DNA of 64,000 nucleotides from Streptococcus parasanguinis (GCF_019929185.1 NZ_JAHZPC010000002.1:186001-250000); one strand, 5' to 3'; positions 37,879-47,165 are shown, counted from the first letter of the stretch. The notes: generated from the sequence alone by a model not told the origin. Program-made: numbers and translations.

Positions 37879-38475
37879 TCATCTTCTTTCTAATTGTTGT
37901 AGGGCTGCATCTAATTGGGCATAGAGGGCCGTTAGATCGCCATTATTGTCTAAAACCAGATCTGCATGGGCTCTTTTCTCATCTAGCGGCATTTGAGACG
38001 CGATGCGTTCTTGGGCCTGCAGTTCTGATAAGTGGTTGCGTTCCATCAGGCGCTTGAGCTGGGTTTCTTTTGATACAGCTACCAACCAGACAGATTCAAA
38101 CCACTCATCGTAGTGCTGCTCGATTAAGAGAGGAATATCCATAAAAAAGAGACCGGATTGTGCAGCTTGTCTATCTCTTACCTCAGCTAGAGCCTCACGA
38201 ATAAGCCTGCCTTGGACCCGATTGGACCAGTCTCGTTCACTAGGGTCTGAAAAGATCCGCTGACCCAAAGCGACGCGATCCAGCTCTCCTTCTTTGGTAA
38301 GGATCTCTCTACCAAAATGATCTACTAAGACACGGTAGAGGGCTCCTCCTGGTGCTTGCAAATCATGAACCACTTGATCCGCATCAATGACAGGATACCC
38401 TTTTTCTCTCAGATAGGAGGTCACAGTGGACTTTCCTGAAGCAATCCCTCCTGTTAATCCGATGATTCTCGCCAT
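37879..38475 (-). CDS. coaE: Dephospho-CoA kinase
   Basis: Phosphorylates dephospho-CoA, the last step of coenzyme A synthesis. A 198-residue P-loop kinase: GLTGGIASGKSTV at residues 6-18, DADQVVHDLQAPGG and a lid-like RMxxQ region. It begins directly after the mutM stop (TAGATG), so the two are coupled, and ends in ATGATTTT where the pmrA-like frame begins. Confidence 0.94.
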   Translation of the reverse strand: MARIIGLTGGIASGKSTVTSYLREKGYPVIDADQVVHDLQAPGGALYRVLVDHFGREILTKEGELDRVALGQRIFSDPSERDWSNRVQGRLIREALAEVRDRQAAQSGLFFMDIPLLIEQHYDEWFESVWLVAVSKETQLKRLMERNHLSELQAQERIASQMPLDEKRAHADLVLDNNGDLTALYAQLDAALQQLERR

Positions 38476-39300
38476 CTAGTTCTCCTTTTGGCATTGGGGG
38501 CAAAAATGGGTTCCGCGTCCCCCCAGCTGGATTTTCTCAATCGGTGTCCCACAGCGCAAACAAGGCTGGCCTGTTTTCCCATAGACCTGGTGTTCTTCCT
38601 GCATGGTACCATCTTCTCCAAAAGCATTGCTGTAGGAGCGAATGGTGGAGCCACCCTTTTCAACAGCTTGAGCAAGCACAGCAATCGTTTCTTTGCGAAT
38701 CGCTTTAGCTTCTCTAGCAGTCAAGCTTTGACCCAAGCGGGCTGGATGAACCTTGGCTCGATAAAGGACCTCATCCACATAGATATTGCCCAGACCAGCC
38801 ACTAATTTTTGGTCTAAAAGAGCTGATTTTATGGGTTTCTTTGATTGTTTAAGAGCTGCTTGGAAGGCTGGTGCTTTAAAATCAGCTTCTGTCGGCTCTG
38901 GACCAATTTTTTTCGCCAAAAAATAGCTGTCGACAAGCTCAGGTACTAGGACTTCCATGGTCCCAAACTTGCGAACATCTTCATAGACCAGGGTGCTGCC
39001 ATCTGTAAAATGAAAGAAGACATGGGAGTGCTTGCGAAGAGGGACTTCGTCTGGATAAAAGAAATACTTGCCTTCCATCCGCAAATGCGAGATGAGGACC
39101 AGATCCGTCAGATAAAACAAGAGGTATTTCCCGCGGCGCCCCATGGCCCGAATTTCTTGCCCTGGGAGATCTTGACAAAAAGCATCCAGATTCGTATGAA
39201 TCATCTTTGGATACTTTACTTCCACGGACTGGATGGTTTTCCCAAGAATTAATTTCTCAAGACCTCGTCGAACGGTCTCTACTTCTGGTAATTCAGGCAT
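38476..39300 (-). CDS. mutM: Formamidopyrimidine-DNA glycosylase
   Basis: Removes 8-oxoguanine and ring-opened purines (bifunctional glycosylase/AP lyase). Start ATG 39300 gives [13 protein letters not shown], with the catalytic Pro2 and Glu3. A longer reading would bury the catalytic proline and is rejected; AAAGGAG lies just upstream. Total 274 residues, with the C-terminal zinc finger C-x2-C...C-x2-C in QPCLRCG and HFCPQC. Order era-mutM-coaE-pmrA is conserved in streptococci. Confidence 0.96.
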   Translation of the reverse strand: MPELPEVETVRRGLEKLILGKTIQSVEVKYPKMIHTNLDAFCQDLPGQEIRAMGRRGKYLLFYLTDLVLISHLRMEGKYFFYPDEVPLRKHSHVFFHFTDGSTLVYEDVRKFGTMEVLVPELVDSYFLAKKIGPEPTEADFKAPAFQAALKQSKKPIKSALLDQKLVAGLGNIYVDEVLYRAKVHPARLGQSLTAREAKAIRKETIAVLAQAVEKGGSTIRSYSNAFGEDGTMQEEHQVYGKTGQPCLRCGTPIEKIQLGGRGTHFCPQCQKEN

Positions 39301-39346
39301 AGAACTCCTTTCAAAAACAAGAAGCAGGCCTTCTGCCCACCTCTTC

Positions 39347-40246
39347 TTAATATTCTTTTTCGTTGTATCCGAAATCGGCAAGATCCAATTTCTTATCCCG
39401 CCAATTTTTCTTGACCTTGACCCATGTTTCTAGGAAGACCTTGTCCCCTAGCATGAGCTCAATATCCTTACGCGCAAGGGTTCCGATCTTCTTAAGCATG
39501 GCGCCGCCTTTTCCGATGACAATACCTTTTTGGCTATCGCGCTCGACCATGATGGTTGCACGGATATGGACCTTATCTGTCTCTTCATCCCGCTTCATAG
39601 AATCCACTACTACTGCCACAGAGTGGGGAATTTCTTCCCGCGTCAAGTGCAAGACCTTTTCACGGATCATTTCAGAAACCAAGAAACGCTCTGGATGGTC
39701 AGTGATTTGGTCAGCAGGGAAATATTGGAAACCTTCTTCCAAGTTTTCGCTCAAAATATCAATCAAACGCGAAACATTGTTTCCTTGGAGGGCTGAAATC
39801 GGCACGATTTCCTTGAAATCCATCTGACTACGGAAGTCATCGATTTGCGCCAAGAGTTGGTCAGGGTGCACCTTGTCGATCTTATTGACCACAAGAATAA
39901 CCGGCACCTTAGCAGCCTTGAGGCGTTCGATAATCATGTCATCGCCCTTCCCACGCGGCTCATCTGCTGGCACCATAAAGAGAACGGTATCCACTTCTCG
40001 AAGGGTACTATAGGCCGACTCCACCATGAAGTCTCCAAGCGCTGTCTTGGGTTTATGAATCCCTGGGGTATCGATAAAGACGATCTGTTCCTTGTCCGTC
40101 GTATAAATCCCCATAATCTTATTGCGCGTTGTCTGCGCCTTGTCACTCATGATGGCAATTTTTTGCCCCATGACGTGGTTCAAAAACGTTGACTTCCCAA
40201 CATTGGGACGTCCTAAAATGGCTACAAAACCTGATTTAAATGTCAT
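39347..40246 (-). CDS. era: Ribosome assembly GTPase Era
   Basis: A GTPase for 30S assembly that binds the 3' end of 16S rRNA. The 299-residue protein has G1 GRPNVGKST (about 12-20), G3 DTPGIH, G4 NKID and a C-terminal KH domain with [13 protein letters not shown]. It lies in ybeY-dgkA-era-mutM-coaE, the typical streptococcal order. Confidence 0.97.
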   Translation of the reverse strand: MTFKSGFVAILGRPNVGKSTFLNHVMGQKIAIMSDKAQTTRNKIMGIYTTDKEQIVFIDTPGIHKPKTALGDFMVESAYSTLREVDTVLFMVPADEPRGKGDDMIIERLKAAKVPVILVVNKIDKVHPDQLLAQIDDFRSQMDFKEIVPISALQGNNVSRLIDILSENLEEGFQYFPADQITDHPERFLVSEMIREKVLHLTREEIPHSVAVVVDSMKRDEETDKVHIRATIMVERDSQKGIVIGKGGAMLKKIGTLARKDIELMLGDKVFLETWVKVKKNWRDKKLDLADFGYNEKEY

Positions 40247-40275
40247 ATTATCCTTTCACGAGGGCATACTCCCTC

Positions 40276-40674
40276 TTATCCAAATACTAAGGCCCAGAAT
40301 TTGGGCACAAAAATCACCAGTCCTGTTAGTAGGGCAAAACCTGATACGACAAGGACTGCTCCAGCCGCCATGTCTTTGGCATTCTTTGCCAACATGGAGA
40401 AATGGTAGTTACTAGCTAAATCCACCACATTTTCAATGGCTGAATTCATAATCTCAAAAGCAATCACCAAGGTGATGCTGAGCAATAAAAAGAGCCATTC
40501 TGTCGCAGAAATCCTAAATACCAAACCAGCAAGAATTGCTACAAGGGCTGATAAGGCATGCTTGCGCATATTGCGCTCTTCTTTGATCGCAGTGAAAATT
40601 CCTGTTATCGCAAACTCCAGGCTTGAAGTGAAGTCTCGATTTTTCCATTTTCGCTTATTGTCTTGTGAGTCCAT
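40276..40674 (-). CDS. dgkA: Diacylglycerol/undecaprenol kinase family protein
   Basis: A 132-residue membrane kinase with three helices. Family motifs are EERNMRKH near residue 33 and [14 protein letters not shown] near residue 72, which carry the active-site glutamates. Gram-positive members phosphorylate undecaprenol. It overlaps ybeY by 20 bp and precedes era by 29 bases. Confidence 0.92.
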   Translation of the reverse strand: MDSQDNKRKWKNRDFTSSLEFAITGIFTAIKEERNMRKHALSALVAILAGLVFRISATEWLFLLLSITLVIAFEIMNSAIENVVDLASNYHFSMLAKNAKDMAAGAVLVVSGFALLTGLVIFVPKFWALVFG

Positions 40675-41152
40675 AGGCTGTCAAAATCTCTTCCTGTAAG
40701 CCAAACATTTCCTTTTCTTCTTCCGGCGTATAGTGATCATAGCCATTAATGTGAAGAAAACCATGCACTGCTAAAAATCCCATTTCGCGCTCAAAGCTGT
40801 GGCCATATTCTTCGGCTTGCTCCCGCGCTTTGTCAATTGAAATAAAGAGCTCACCAATATAGGTATCGAATTCAGCCATCATCTCTGCCAATTCTGGATT
40901 TTCTGCAAGGTCTTCCTCATCAAAAGAAATCTCCATCTCTGGCTTGTATTCTAAACTGATGACATCCGTCGGACGATCCGTATCACGGTATTCAAGATTT
41001 AGTTCATGACTGCGTTCATTGGTTACAAAAGTCACAGCCATTTCCTTGTCTTCTTTCCCAATTTTTTGAGCAGCAAATTCTAAAATTTCTTGCGTTTGTT
41101 TTAAGATTTCGTCAGAGACTTGACCCGTCTCATCTACCATTTCAATATACAT
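40655..41152 (-). CDS. ybeY: Endoribonuclease YbeY
   Basis: A zinc endoribonuclease in 16S 3' end maturation and ribosome quality control. The metal site [11 protein letters not shown] lies near residues 130-140. ATG 41152 (165 residues, [11 protein letters not shown]) is chosen because GAGGTG precedes it at good spacing and homologues start there; a reading three codons longer is possible. The promoter -10 TATAAT is at 41179-41184. Confidence 0.94.
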   Translation of the reverse strand: MYIEMVDETGQVSDEILKQTQEILEFAAQKIGKEDKEMAVTFVTNERSHELNLEYRDTDRPTDVISLEYKPEMEISFDEEDLAENPELAEMMAEFDTYIGELFISIDKAREQAEEYGHSFEREMGFLAVHGFLHINGYDHYTPEEEKEMFGLQEEILTAYGLTRQ

Positions 41153-41187
41153 CTGGATCACCTCACTATTATCACTTTATTATATCA

Positions 41188-41224
41188 CAAAAACCAGCCT
41201 ATATACTAGATACAGACTGGTTTT
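41188..41224 (-). terminator. Terminator of the ABC exporter unit
   Basis: AAAACCAG with CTGGTTTTT arms on the minus strand, with an inner imperfect stem, 26 bases past the ABC stop. Confidence 0.75.
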
Positions 41225-41249
41225 CAATCTTTTTCTTTGCAGGACAATC

Positions 41250-42986
41250 TTACACCACTGTTTGCTGGATGGCATTCATCTGGGCATAGATCCCGCCTTG
41301 TGTAACCAGTTCTTCATGTCTACCACGTTCCACAATGCGTCCTTCGGATAAGACTAAGATCTGATCCGCATCTTGGATAGTGGACAAGCGATGGGCAATG
41401 ATAAAGGTGGTCCGGCCCTTTTGCAGGACTGCCATAGCCTGTTGGATGATTTCTTCTGTTTCCGTATCGATGTGAGAGGTAGCCTCATCCAAAATCAGAA
41501 TTTGCGGATTCATATAGAGCGTCCGCGCAAAGGAAATCAATTGGCGCTCGCCACTTGAAAAGGCGGATCCTTTTTCTACGACTGGATGGTCGATTCCCTT
41601 TTCAAGGCGCTCTACAAAGGGCCAAGCTCCGACTTTTTTCAAGGCATCTTTGACCGCATCCCGATCAATGTGATCCTGACTCATGGCCACATTACTAGCA
41701 ATGGTTCCTGTAAATAGATAAGGATCCTGCAGGACAATCCCCATATAGCTTCGTAGGCTCTCACGAGAGACTTGGCGAATATCTTGACCATCGATCAAAA
41801 TCGCTCCTTCTTGAGGATCATAAAAACGATAGAGCAGGTTCATAATCGAAGACTTACCCGATCCAGTATGACCCACAAGAGCGACGGTTTGCCCAGGACT
41901 TGCTTGAAAGGCAATATCCCGCAGAACTGGCTTGCCTTCTTCATAGGCAAATTGAACGTCGTCAAACACGACTTCTGCCTTTTCTATCTTCAGTTCCAAT
42001 GCACCATCAGCCTCTAACGGTTGGTCTAAGAAAGCAAGGACGCGGCTCCCCGTTTCTAAGGATCGCCGAATATTTGGGAATTGACGACTAAGATTGGCCA
42101 TGAGATCAAATAGATTAATCACATAGTTAATATTGATAAATAAGAAACCAGCCGTCACACCGATATTACCCTGTAGGAAAGAAATCCCAGCGATAGTCAA
42201 AATGCCTGCAATCACTAAAAACTTGAGCAATTCTGTCAAGGTCCAAGAAGCAATAGAATCGGCTAAGAGGATTCGATCATTGGCTCCTAACATCTTCTGA
42301 GTAGTGGCTTCAAACTCATCCACCACACCAGGCTCTTGATGATAGAGTTGAATCATACTGGCACCATGCAAGAGTTCATTGACCTGGGTATTGACCTCGC
42401 TTCGCGCATCAAAGAAATCCTTCATAGGCTGGTCCGTCATGACCTTGTAGAGATACTGGATCCCATAGAAAATCGGAAAGACCAAACACAAGAGAAGGCC
42501 CATCATAGGACTCAGGTAAAAGAGAATCCCTAGGATAAAGAGGAAACGCACCAAGTAGATGACTAAAATCATACAAGAGTTATAAAACTGGGTCCGCAAG
42601 GTCTCCGTATCATTGACAATTCTTGTCGCGATCTTCCCAGCCGGCTTATCATCAAAATAAGAAATAGGCAGTCCTTGCATGACTTGAAAGGCTTGGTCTC
42701 TCAGACTAGCGGTTACTTGATTACTTCCATGCAGTAAGATCCGATTGCCCATGTAGCTAATCAGCTGCCCCAGGCTCAAGACCAAGAGATAGAATCTTCC
42801 CATCTGAAGCAAGTCCCCTTGTCCGCCACCGTGGGTCAGTGCGGTCAAAGGCCCATCGATCATCTTTTGGAGAAGAAAGGGTGACAATTCAGAAAAAATG
42901 GTGGCTAGTAAGAGGCAAATAAAGCCAGCAAGAAAGACAGTTGGATAAAGCGTGATCCTCGATAATAATCGTTTCAATACTTTCAT
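41250..42986 (-). CDS. Heterodimeric ABC exporter, subunit 2 (BmrD/YheH-like)
   Basis: A 578-residue exporter half: six membrane helices (about 1-320), then an ATPase domain with Walker A GHTGSGKSS, a divergent signature FSSGERQLISFARTL and a canonical Walker B LILDEATSHID. Start 42986 follows AGGAG; 14 extra residues upstream are unsupported. It begins one base after the partner's stop. With its Glu intact and the partner's replaced by Asp, the pair should have one active and one degenerate ATP site. Confidence 0.9.
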   Translation of the reverse strand: MKVLKRLLSRITLYPTVFLAGFICLLLATIFSELSPFLLQKMIDGPLTALTHGGGQGDLLQMGRFYLLVLSLGQLISYMGNRILLHGSNQVTASLRDQAFQVMQGLPISYFDDKPAGKIATRIVNDTETLRTQFYNSCMILVIYLVRFLFILGILFYLSPMMGLLLCLVFPIFYGIQYLYKVMTDQPMKDFFDARSEVNTQVNELLHGASMIQLYHQEPGVVDEFEATTQKMLGANDRILLADSIASWTLTELLKFLVIAGILTIAGISFLQGNIGVTAGFLFININYVINLFDLMANLSRQFPNIRRSLETGSRVLAFLDQPLEADGALELKIEKAEVVFDDVQFAYEEGKPVLRDIAFQASPGQTVALVGHTGSGKSSIMNLLYRFYDPQEGAILIDGQDIRQVSRESLRSYMGIVLQDPYLFTGTIASNVAMSQDHIDRDAVKDALKKVGAWPFVERLEKGIDHPVVEKGSAFSSGERQLISFARTLYMNPQILILDEATSHIDTETEEIIQQAMAVLQKGRTTFIIAHRLSTIQDADQILVLSEGRIVERGRHEELVTQGGIYAQMNAIQQTVV

Positions 42987-42987
42987 C

Positions 42988-44712
42988 TTATTCTCCTTCC
43001 TGTTTTTGTTGCCGTTGGTATTGTTCATAATACCAGCCCTCTTGAGCTAATAAATCACTAGCCCTACCTTCTTCTACAATACGACCTTGATCCAAGACGA
43101 TGATCCAATCCGCCTGATGAACAGCAGACAAGCGATGAGAAACAATGATGGTCGTCTTGTCTTTTCGTTCCTTTTGAATCGTGTCAATAATGGCCTGTTC
43201 AGTCTTAGCATCTACTGCCGAAAGGGAATCATCTAACAGCAAGAGCTCAGCATCTCTTAAGAATGCACGCGCCAGGGAGATCCGTTGTTTTTGACCACCT
43301 GATACAGAGACCCCTTTCTCACCGATCAGGGTGTCCATTCCCTGAGACATCCGTTCGAGATCATCCGCAAAAGCAGCTTGGGCTACTGCTTCCACCAAGT
43401 CTTCTTGGCTGGCTCCTTTTTTACCAAGCGCTATATTCTCACGGATAGACTTGGAGAATAAAATATGTTCTTGGGAAACATAGCCAATTTTTTCTTCGAT
43501 GGAGTGTCGGTTGTAATCCACGATCGGTTGCTGGTTGACCAAGAATTCTCCCTCACCAACTGGGTACTGCCGCAAGAATTGTCGAACCAGGGTAGTCTTT
43601 CCTGCACCGGTACGACCAACAATTCCAACCGTCTGTCCTTTCTGAATGGTCCAATCAATGCCTGACAGGCTCTTTCGCTCAGCACCAGGATAGCTGAAAG
43701 AATAGTCCTTAAACTGCACCAAATCAATCTGCTCTAAGTAGTGAGGACCATCTGGCTCCAGATCATCTGTCTCATCAATCACTTCTTTTAATTTTTTATA
43801 GGACATTTGCCCTATCTGATAGACCAAGATCAGGTCCGCCATCATCCACATAGGCTCAATTAAAAAGACCAAATACAGCTGTAAAGCCAATAACTTACCA
43901 AGGCTCAACTGCCCGCTTGCCAGGGACTGGCCTCCAAATAGCAGGAGCAAGACCGTCGAGAATCCAATAAACAACAGGGCTAAAGGTCCAAAAGAATACT
44001 GGATAGAGGCAATTTTATCCCCCGTTTTGGATAGACTGGCCGTTTTTTTCTGAAACTGTTTGACCTGCTGGTCCCGTCTACTATAGGCCCGCATGACCCG
44101 AATTCCTTCGATGGACTCCAAGACTTCATCATTCAACTGAGCGACTGCTTCCCGGTTTTGCTCAACATAATCCTCCTGCTTTCTACTCAAAAAATAGGTC
44201 GAGACGATGAGGAAGATCATCGGAATAAAGGAAATCAAGGTTAATTGCCAAGAAATGAAAAACATGGTCGGAATAATAAAGGCAAACAAGCCACCGCCAA
44301 ACAGGAGCACCATCATCCCGTAACCAGCCATGTCGGCCATGCCATCGACATCCGTCGTGAACCGCGTCAAGAGATCTCCTGAACGGAATTTCTCAAAAAA
44401 GGGACGTCGCATAGCTACTAGTTTACGAAAAGCTTGTCCCTGAAGGGTCGCCTTGAAATGAACTGACGACTGAAAGAGGCGCAACTGCCAATAAAAAGCC
44501 GTCAGGTAATTGAGGATGGCTGATCCTACCAAGAGGACCATATCCCATACAAAGTTGGATTGCGTCAGCGTCTGCTGACTCAGATGATCCACTAGACGCT
44601 GAATAACTTGCGTCGGGATCAATAAGGTGTAATCATAAAGAATCAGGACAACAGCAATACTGATATATCGCCACTTGCGTTCCCTGATATACTCCCAAAT
44701 AGCTCTGATCAT
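42988..44712 (-). CDS. Heterodimeric ABC exporter, subunit 1 (BmrC/YheI-like)
   Basis: A 574-residue exporter half: six membrane helices (about 1-310), then Walker A GRTGAGKTT, signature VSGGQKQRISLARAF, and Walker B LLLLDDSLSAVD, in which Asp replaces the catalytic Glu, as in BmrC/TM287-type degenerate sites. It is preceded by a leader peptide and two terminators (44739-44950), so transcription into the pair is probably attenuated. The likely role is multidrug or peptide export. Confidence 0.9.
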   Translation of the reverse strand: MIRAIWEYIRERKWRYISIAVVLILYDYTLLIPTQVIQRLVDHLSQQTLTQSNFVWDMVLLVGSAILNYLTAFYWQLRLFQSSVHFKATLQGQAFRKLVAMRRPFFEKFRSGDLLTRFTTDVDGMADMAGYGMMVLLFGGGLFAFIIPTMFFISWQLTLISFIPMIFLIVSTYFLSRKQEDYVEQNREAVAQLNDEVLESIEGIRVMRAYSRRDQQVKQFQKKTASLSKTGDKIASIQYSFGPLALLFIGFSTVLLLLFGGQSLASGQLSLGKLLALQLYLVFLIEPMWMMADLILVYQIGQMSYKKLKEVIDETDDLEPDGPHYLEQIDLVQFKDYSFSYPGAERKSLSGIDWTIQKGQTVGIVGRTGAGKTTLVRQFLRQYPVGEGEFLVNQQPIVDYNRHSIEEKIGYVSQEHILFSKSIRENIALGKKGASQEDLVEAVAQAAFADDLERMSQGMDTLIGEKGVSVSGGQKQRISLARAFLRDAELLLLDDSLSAVDAKTEQAIIDTIQKERKDKTTIIVSHRLSAVHQADWIIVLDQGRIVEEGRASDLLAQEGWYYEQYQRQQKQEGE

Positions 44713-44738
44713 ATATTCTCCTTTTCAAAATGGCACAG

Positions 44739-44787
44739 AAAAAACCCAAGTAAGGAGCTGAGTAGGTGCTCAGTCCACACTTGGGCC
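44739..44787 (-). terminator. Attenuator 2 before the ABC exporter genes
   Basis: On the minus strand GGCCCAAGT...ACTTGGGTT is followed by six Ts, with an inner CTGAG/CTCAG hairpin. It ends 27 bases before the exporter ATG. The 3' arm (CTTGGGTT) can also pair with the 5' arm of attenuator 1 (AACCCAAG), allowing alternative folds. Confidence 0.8.
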
Positions 44788-44834
44788 TTCTGATGCCTAT
44801 CACCAATTCAGTTAAGGCAGGCAAAAATGCATAC

Positions 44835-44868
44835 AAAAAACCCAAGACAGACTCCTCCATCTTGGGTT
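44835..44868 (-). terminator. Attenuator 1, directly after the leader peptide
   Basis: On the minus strand AACCCAAGA...TCTTGGGTT is followed by six Ts, starting 10 bases after the leader-peptide stop. Confidence 0.85.
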
Positions 44869-44878
44869 CATTCAATTT

Positions 44879-44950
44879 TTACATAGAACTCAACTGAGAT
44901 TGGAGAAGCTGTGTATTCAATTGTGTCATCAAAACATCTACTTTGTTCAT
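44879..44950 (-). CDS. Leader peptide (23 residues) of the ABC exporter operon
   Basis: An ATG at 44950 with AAAGGAGAAAACC just upstream opens a 23-codon frame, MNKVDVLMTQLNTQLLQSQL and three more residues, ending in TAA at 44879. It sits between a consensus promoter and two tandem intrinsic terminators before the exporter genes. The arrangement parallels Bacillus bmrB-bmrCD, where ribosome stalling on a leader controls read-through. No similarity to BmrB is claimed. Confidence 0.7.
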   Translation of the reverse strand: MNKVDVLMTQLNTQLLQSQLSSM

Positions 44951-44981
44951 GATGGTTTTCTCCTTTCTCTTTGTTGTTCTA

Positions 44982-45010
44982 ACTTTACCACGGATTTCTG
45001 TGCTTGTCAA
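44982..45010 (-). promoter_or_regulatory. Promoter of the leader peptide/ABC exporter unit
   Basis: On the minus strand: -35 TTGACA (45005-45010), 17-base spacer, -10 TAAAGT (44982-44987). Transcription would start about 25 bases before the leader ATG. Confidence 0.85.
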
Positions 45011-45061
45011 CGTTTTTTTGAAAATTGTTGAAAAAAGCCGGACTTTTAAAGATGGATTCGC

Positions 45062-45095
45062 AAAAAAAAGAAGCCTAGATCCTCTCTAAGCTTCT
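45062..45095 (-). terminator. tRNA-Thr terminator
   Basis: On the minus strand AGAAGCTTAG/CTAGGCTTCT is followed by eight Ts, just past the tRNA 3' end. Confidence 0.85.
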
Positions 45096-45105
45096 CTTCT
45101 TCTAT

Positions 45106-45177
45106 GCTAGTTGCCGGGATTGAACCGGCGACCTCATCCTTACCATGGATGCGCTCTACCGACTGAGCTAAACCAGC
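45106..45177 (-). tRNA. tRNA-Thr (anticodon GGT)
   Basis: On the minus strand a 72-base cloverleaf. The acceptor stem is GCTGGTT/AACTAGC, the D-arm contains AGCTCAGTCGGTAGAGC, the anticodon arm is CATCC-ATGGTAA-GGATG with GGT at loop positions 3-5, and the T-arm is GCCGG-TTCAATC-CCGGC. CCA is not encoded. The GGT anticodon reads ACC and ACT threonine codons. Confidence 0.95.
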
Positions 45178-45227
45178 AGTACCTATCTACTATATCATGG
45201 AGATAGGCCTTTTGTCAATATCCTGAC

Positions 45228-45797
45228 TCATTTTTCTGTCAAATATTCTTCCTTTGTGAGGACATAATGAACTCTCGTCACCATTCGCCCTTCTTCATGC
45301 AGGTCTAGCATCGCATAAGCTTCTTCGTGGGAAAATTGCATCCCTGCTTTGGCCATCACCCGGCCAGAAGCTGGGTTGTCCTTGTCATGAACGGCAATGA
45401 GCTTGTTCATCCCTAACTGTTCAAAAGCCAGGGCAATGACTGCCTTGGTAGCCTCTGTCGCAAGACCTTGGTTCCAATAGTCTTTATTCAGAACATAGCC
45501 GATACTCCCCTTTTTCAGACAAAGATCCAAATCCAGTAAATCAATCGTCCCAATAAATTTTCCATTTTCTTTGAGCTCGATCCCCCATCTTCCGAGCGGG
45601 CTCGCTAGGTAAAAGAGGGCAATATTATTACGCGTCTCTTCTAGACTTTGATTGGTTGGAAAAGTGTAGCGCGTAACAGCTTCATCAGAAGCATACTCAA
45701 ACATAGCCGGTGCATCCTCAAGAGTGACCGGACGCAAACGTAAACGCTCTGTCTCCATTTCACAATAAGCCGCTAACTTCACATATAAATTTTCCAT
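45228..45797 (-). CDS. GNAT family N-acetyltransferase (RimJ/RimL type)
   Basis: A 189-residue acetyltransferase. It shows ERLRLRPVTLEDAPAMFEY near residue 17 and an acetyl-CoA loop in GYVLNKDYWNQGLATEATKAV (near residue 100), followed by NPASGRVMAKAGM. The layout fits the RimJ/RimL subgroup that acetylates protein N-termini or small amines; the substrate is unknown. It is divergent from ald. Confidence 0.88.
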   Translation of the reverse strand: MENLYVKLAAYCEMETERLRLRPVTLEDAPAMFEYASDEAVTRYTFPTNQSLEETRNNIALFYLASPLGRWGIELKENGKFIGTIDLLDLDLCLKKGSIGYVLNKDYWNQGLATEATKAVIALAFEQLGMNKLIAVHDKDNPASGRVMAKAGMQFSHEEAYAMLDLHEEGRMVTRVHYVLTKEEYLTEK

Positions 45798-45862
45798 TTG
45801 ACACTCCTTCTTTAGGGATTAGTTTAGCAAATAACCTAAAGAAAGGCAAGCTCAAATTTTTC

Positions 45863-45891
45863 TTGCTTTTTAACCAACTTTTCTATACAAT
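45863..45891 (+). promoter_or_regulatory. Probable ald promoter
   Basis: TTGCTT (45863-45868), 17-base spacer, TACAAT (45886-45891). Transcription would start near 45898, about 100 bases before the ald start. Confidence 0.6.
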
Positions 45892-45926
45892 AAAATCAAT
45901 CAAAACAATCGGATAAGGAGTGAAAG

Positions 45927-45969
45927 GGTCATTGAGTTAGGAGAGCAATCTCACACCAATGACCTTTTT
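45927..45969 (+). terminator. Intrinsic terminator in the ald leader
   Basis: GGTCATTG (45927-45934) pairs with CAATGACC (45957-45964), extended by AAAG/CTTT, followed by five Ts. It lies between the ald promoter and start. No plus-strand gene lies upstream that it could end, so it is probably an attenuator. Confidence 0.7.
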
Positions 45970-45999
45970 ACACCTATATCTAAGCAAGGAGAAATAAAC

Positions 46000-47112
46000 A
46001 TGTTAATCGGTATTCCAAAAGAAATTAAAAACAATGAAAATCGTGTCGGTTTGACACCTGCAGGTGTACAAAGCTTGGTGAAGAAAGGGCATCAAGTTTT
46101 GGTAGAAACCAATGCCGGACTCGGTTCTGGCTTTGCGGATGAAGATTATACTAAGCAAGGGGCAATCATCGTTGCGACTGCTGCAGAAGCTTGGAACGCT
46201 GAGATGGTGGTGAAAGTCAAGGAACCTCTCGCTGAAGAATACGGTTTCCTTCGCGAAGACCTCTTGCTCTTCACTTACTTGCATATGGCTGCCGCACCTG
46301 AATTAGCGAACGCTATGGTTGCAGCGAAAACGACAGGAGTTGCCTACGAAACGGTTCGTGACCTTGATGGCCAATTGCCCCTCTTGGTGCCAATGAGTGA
46401 GGTTGCTGGACGAATGGCGGTGCAAATCGGTGCTCACTTCTTAACCAAACAAGAAGGTGGATCTGGTGTCCTCCTAGGTGGAGTGCCAGGTGTTCCCAAA
46501 GGAAAAGTCACTATCATCGGAGGTGGGGTTGTTGGAACCCACGCAGCTCGGATCGCCCTTGGACTCGGTGCCCAAGTTACCATCTTAGATATCAGCGCCA
46601 AACGTTTAGCTGTTCTGGAAGATGTCTTTGGTCACCAAATCCAAACCCTCATGTCCAACCCCTTTAATATTGAAGCCAGCGTCCGTGATGCCGATGTTGT
46701 CATCGGTGCTGTCTTGATTCCTGGTGCGAAAGCTCCTAAATTAGTGACAGATGATATGGTTAAACAAATGCGTCCCGGTTCTGTCATCGTCGATGTGGCC
46801 GTTGACCAAGGTGGGGTTATTGAAACAGCAGATCGTGTGACAACACATACGGAGCCAGTTTACGAAAAACATGGTGTGCTCCACTATGCCGTTGCCAATA
46901 TTCCAGGGGCTGTCGCTCGCACTTCTACCATCGCCCTTACCAATGTGACCCTTCCTTATGTCGAATCCCTAGCTGACAATGGCTTCCATAAAGCCATCGC
47001 CCTCGACGAAGGCTTGCGAGAAGGGGTCACTACTTACCAAGGTCACATCACTAGCCAGCCCGTTGCTACTGGTTTAGAGCGCGACTTCACACCAATTGAT
47101 GAATTGGTTTAA
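46000..47112 (+). CDS. ald: Alanine dehydrogenase
   Basis: Interconverts L-alanine and pyruvate plus ammonia with NAD+. The 370-residue protein has the family start [20 protein letters not shown], the catalytic region [12 protein letters not shown] (His near 96), and a Rossmann motif [18 protein letters not shown] near 173. AAGGAG precedes the ATG. A leader terminator at 45927-45969 suggests conditional expression. A perfect-stem terminator follows at 47142-47165. Confidence 0.95.
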   Translation: MLIGIPKEIKNNENRVGLTPAGVQSLVKKGHQVLVETNAGLGSGFADEDYTKQGAIIVATAAEAWNAEMVVKVKEPLAEEYGFLREDLLLFTYLHMAAAPELANAMVAAKTTGVAYETVRDLDGQLPLLVPMSEVAGRMAVQIGAHFLTKQEGGSGVLLGGVPGVPKGKVTIIGGGVVGTHAARIALGLGAQVTILDISAKRLAVLEDVFGHQIQTLMSNPFNIEASVRDADVVIGAVLIPGAKAPKLVTDDMVKQMRPGSVIVDVAVDQGGVIETADRVTTHTEPVYEKHGVLHYAVANIPGAVARTSTIALTNVTLPYVESLADNGFHKAIALDEGLREGVTTYQGHITSQPVATGLERDFTPIDELV

Positions 47113-47141
47113 ACAATCATATATTTAAAGAATTATCATCG

Positions 47142-47165
47142 AAAAAAATAAGCAACTTATTTTTT
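47142..47165 (+). terminator. ald terminator
   Basis: AAAAAATAAG-CAA-CTTATTTTTT, a perfect 10-bp stem with flanking A- and T-runs. Confidence 0.8.

Noticed and set aside
44633-44875. 80-codon minus-strand frame over the attenuators
   Set aside because: It spans both terminator hairpins and overlaps the exporter start in another frame, with no good ribosome binding site. The 23-codon leader upstream explains the region better.
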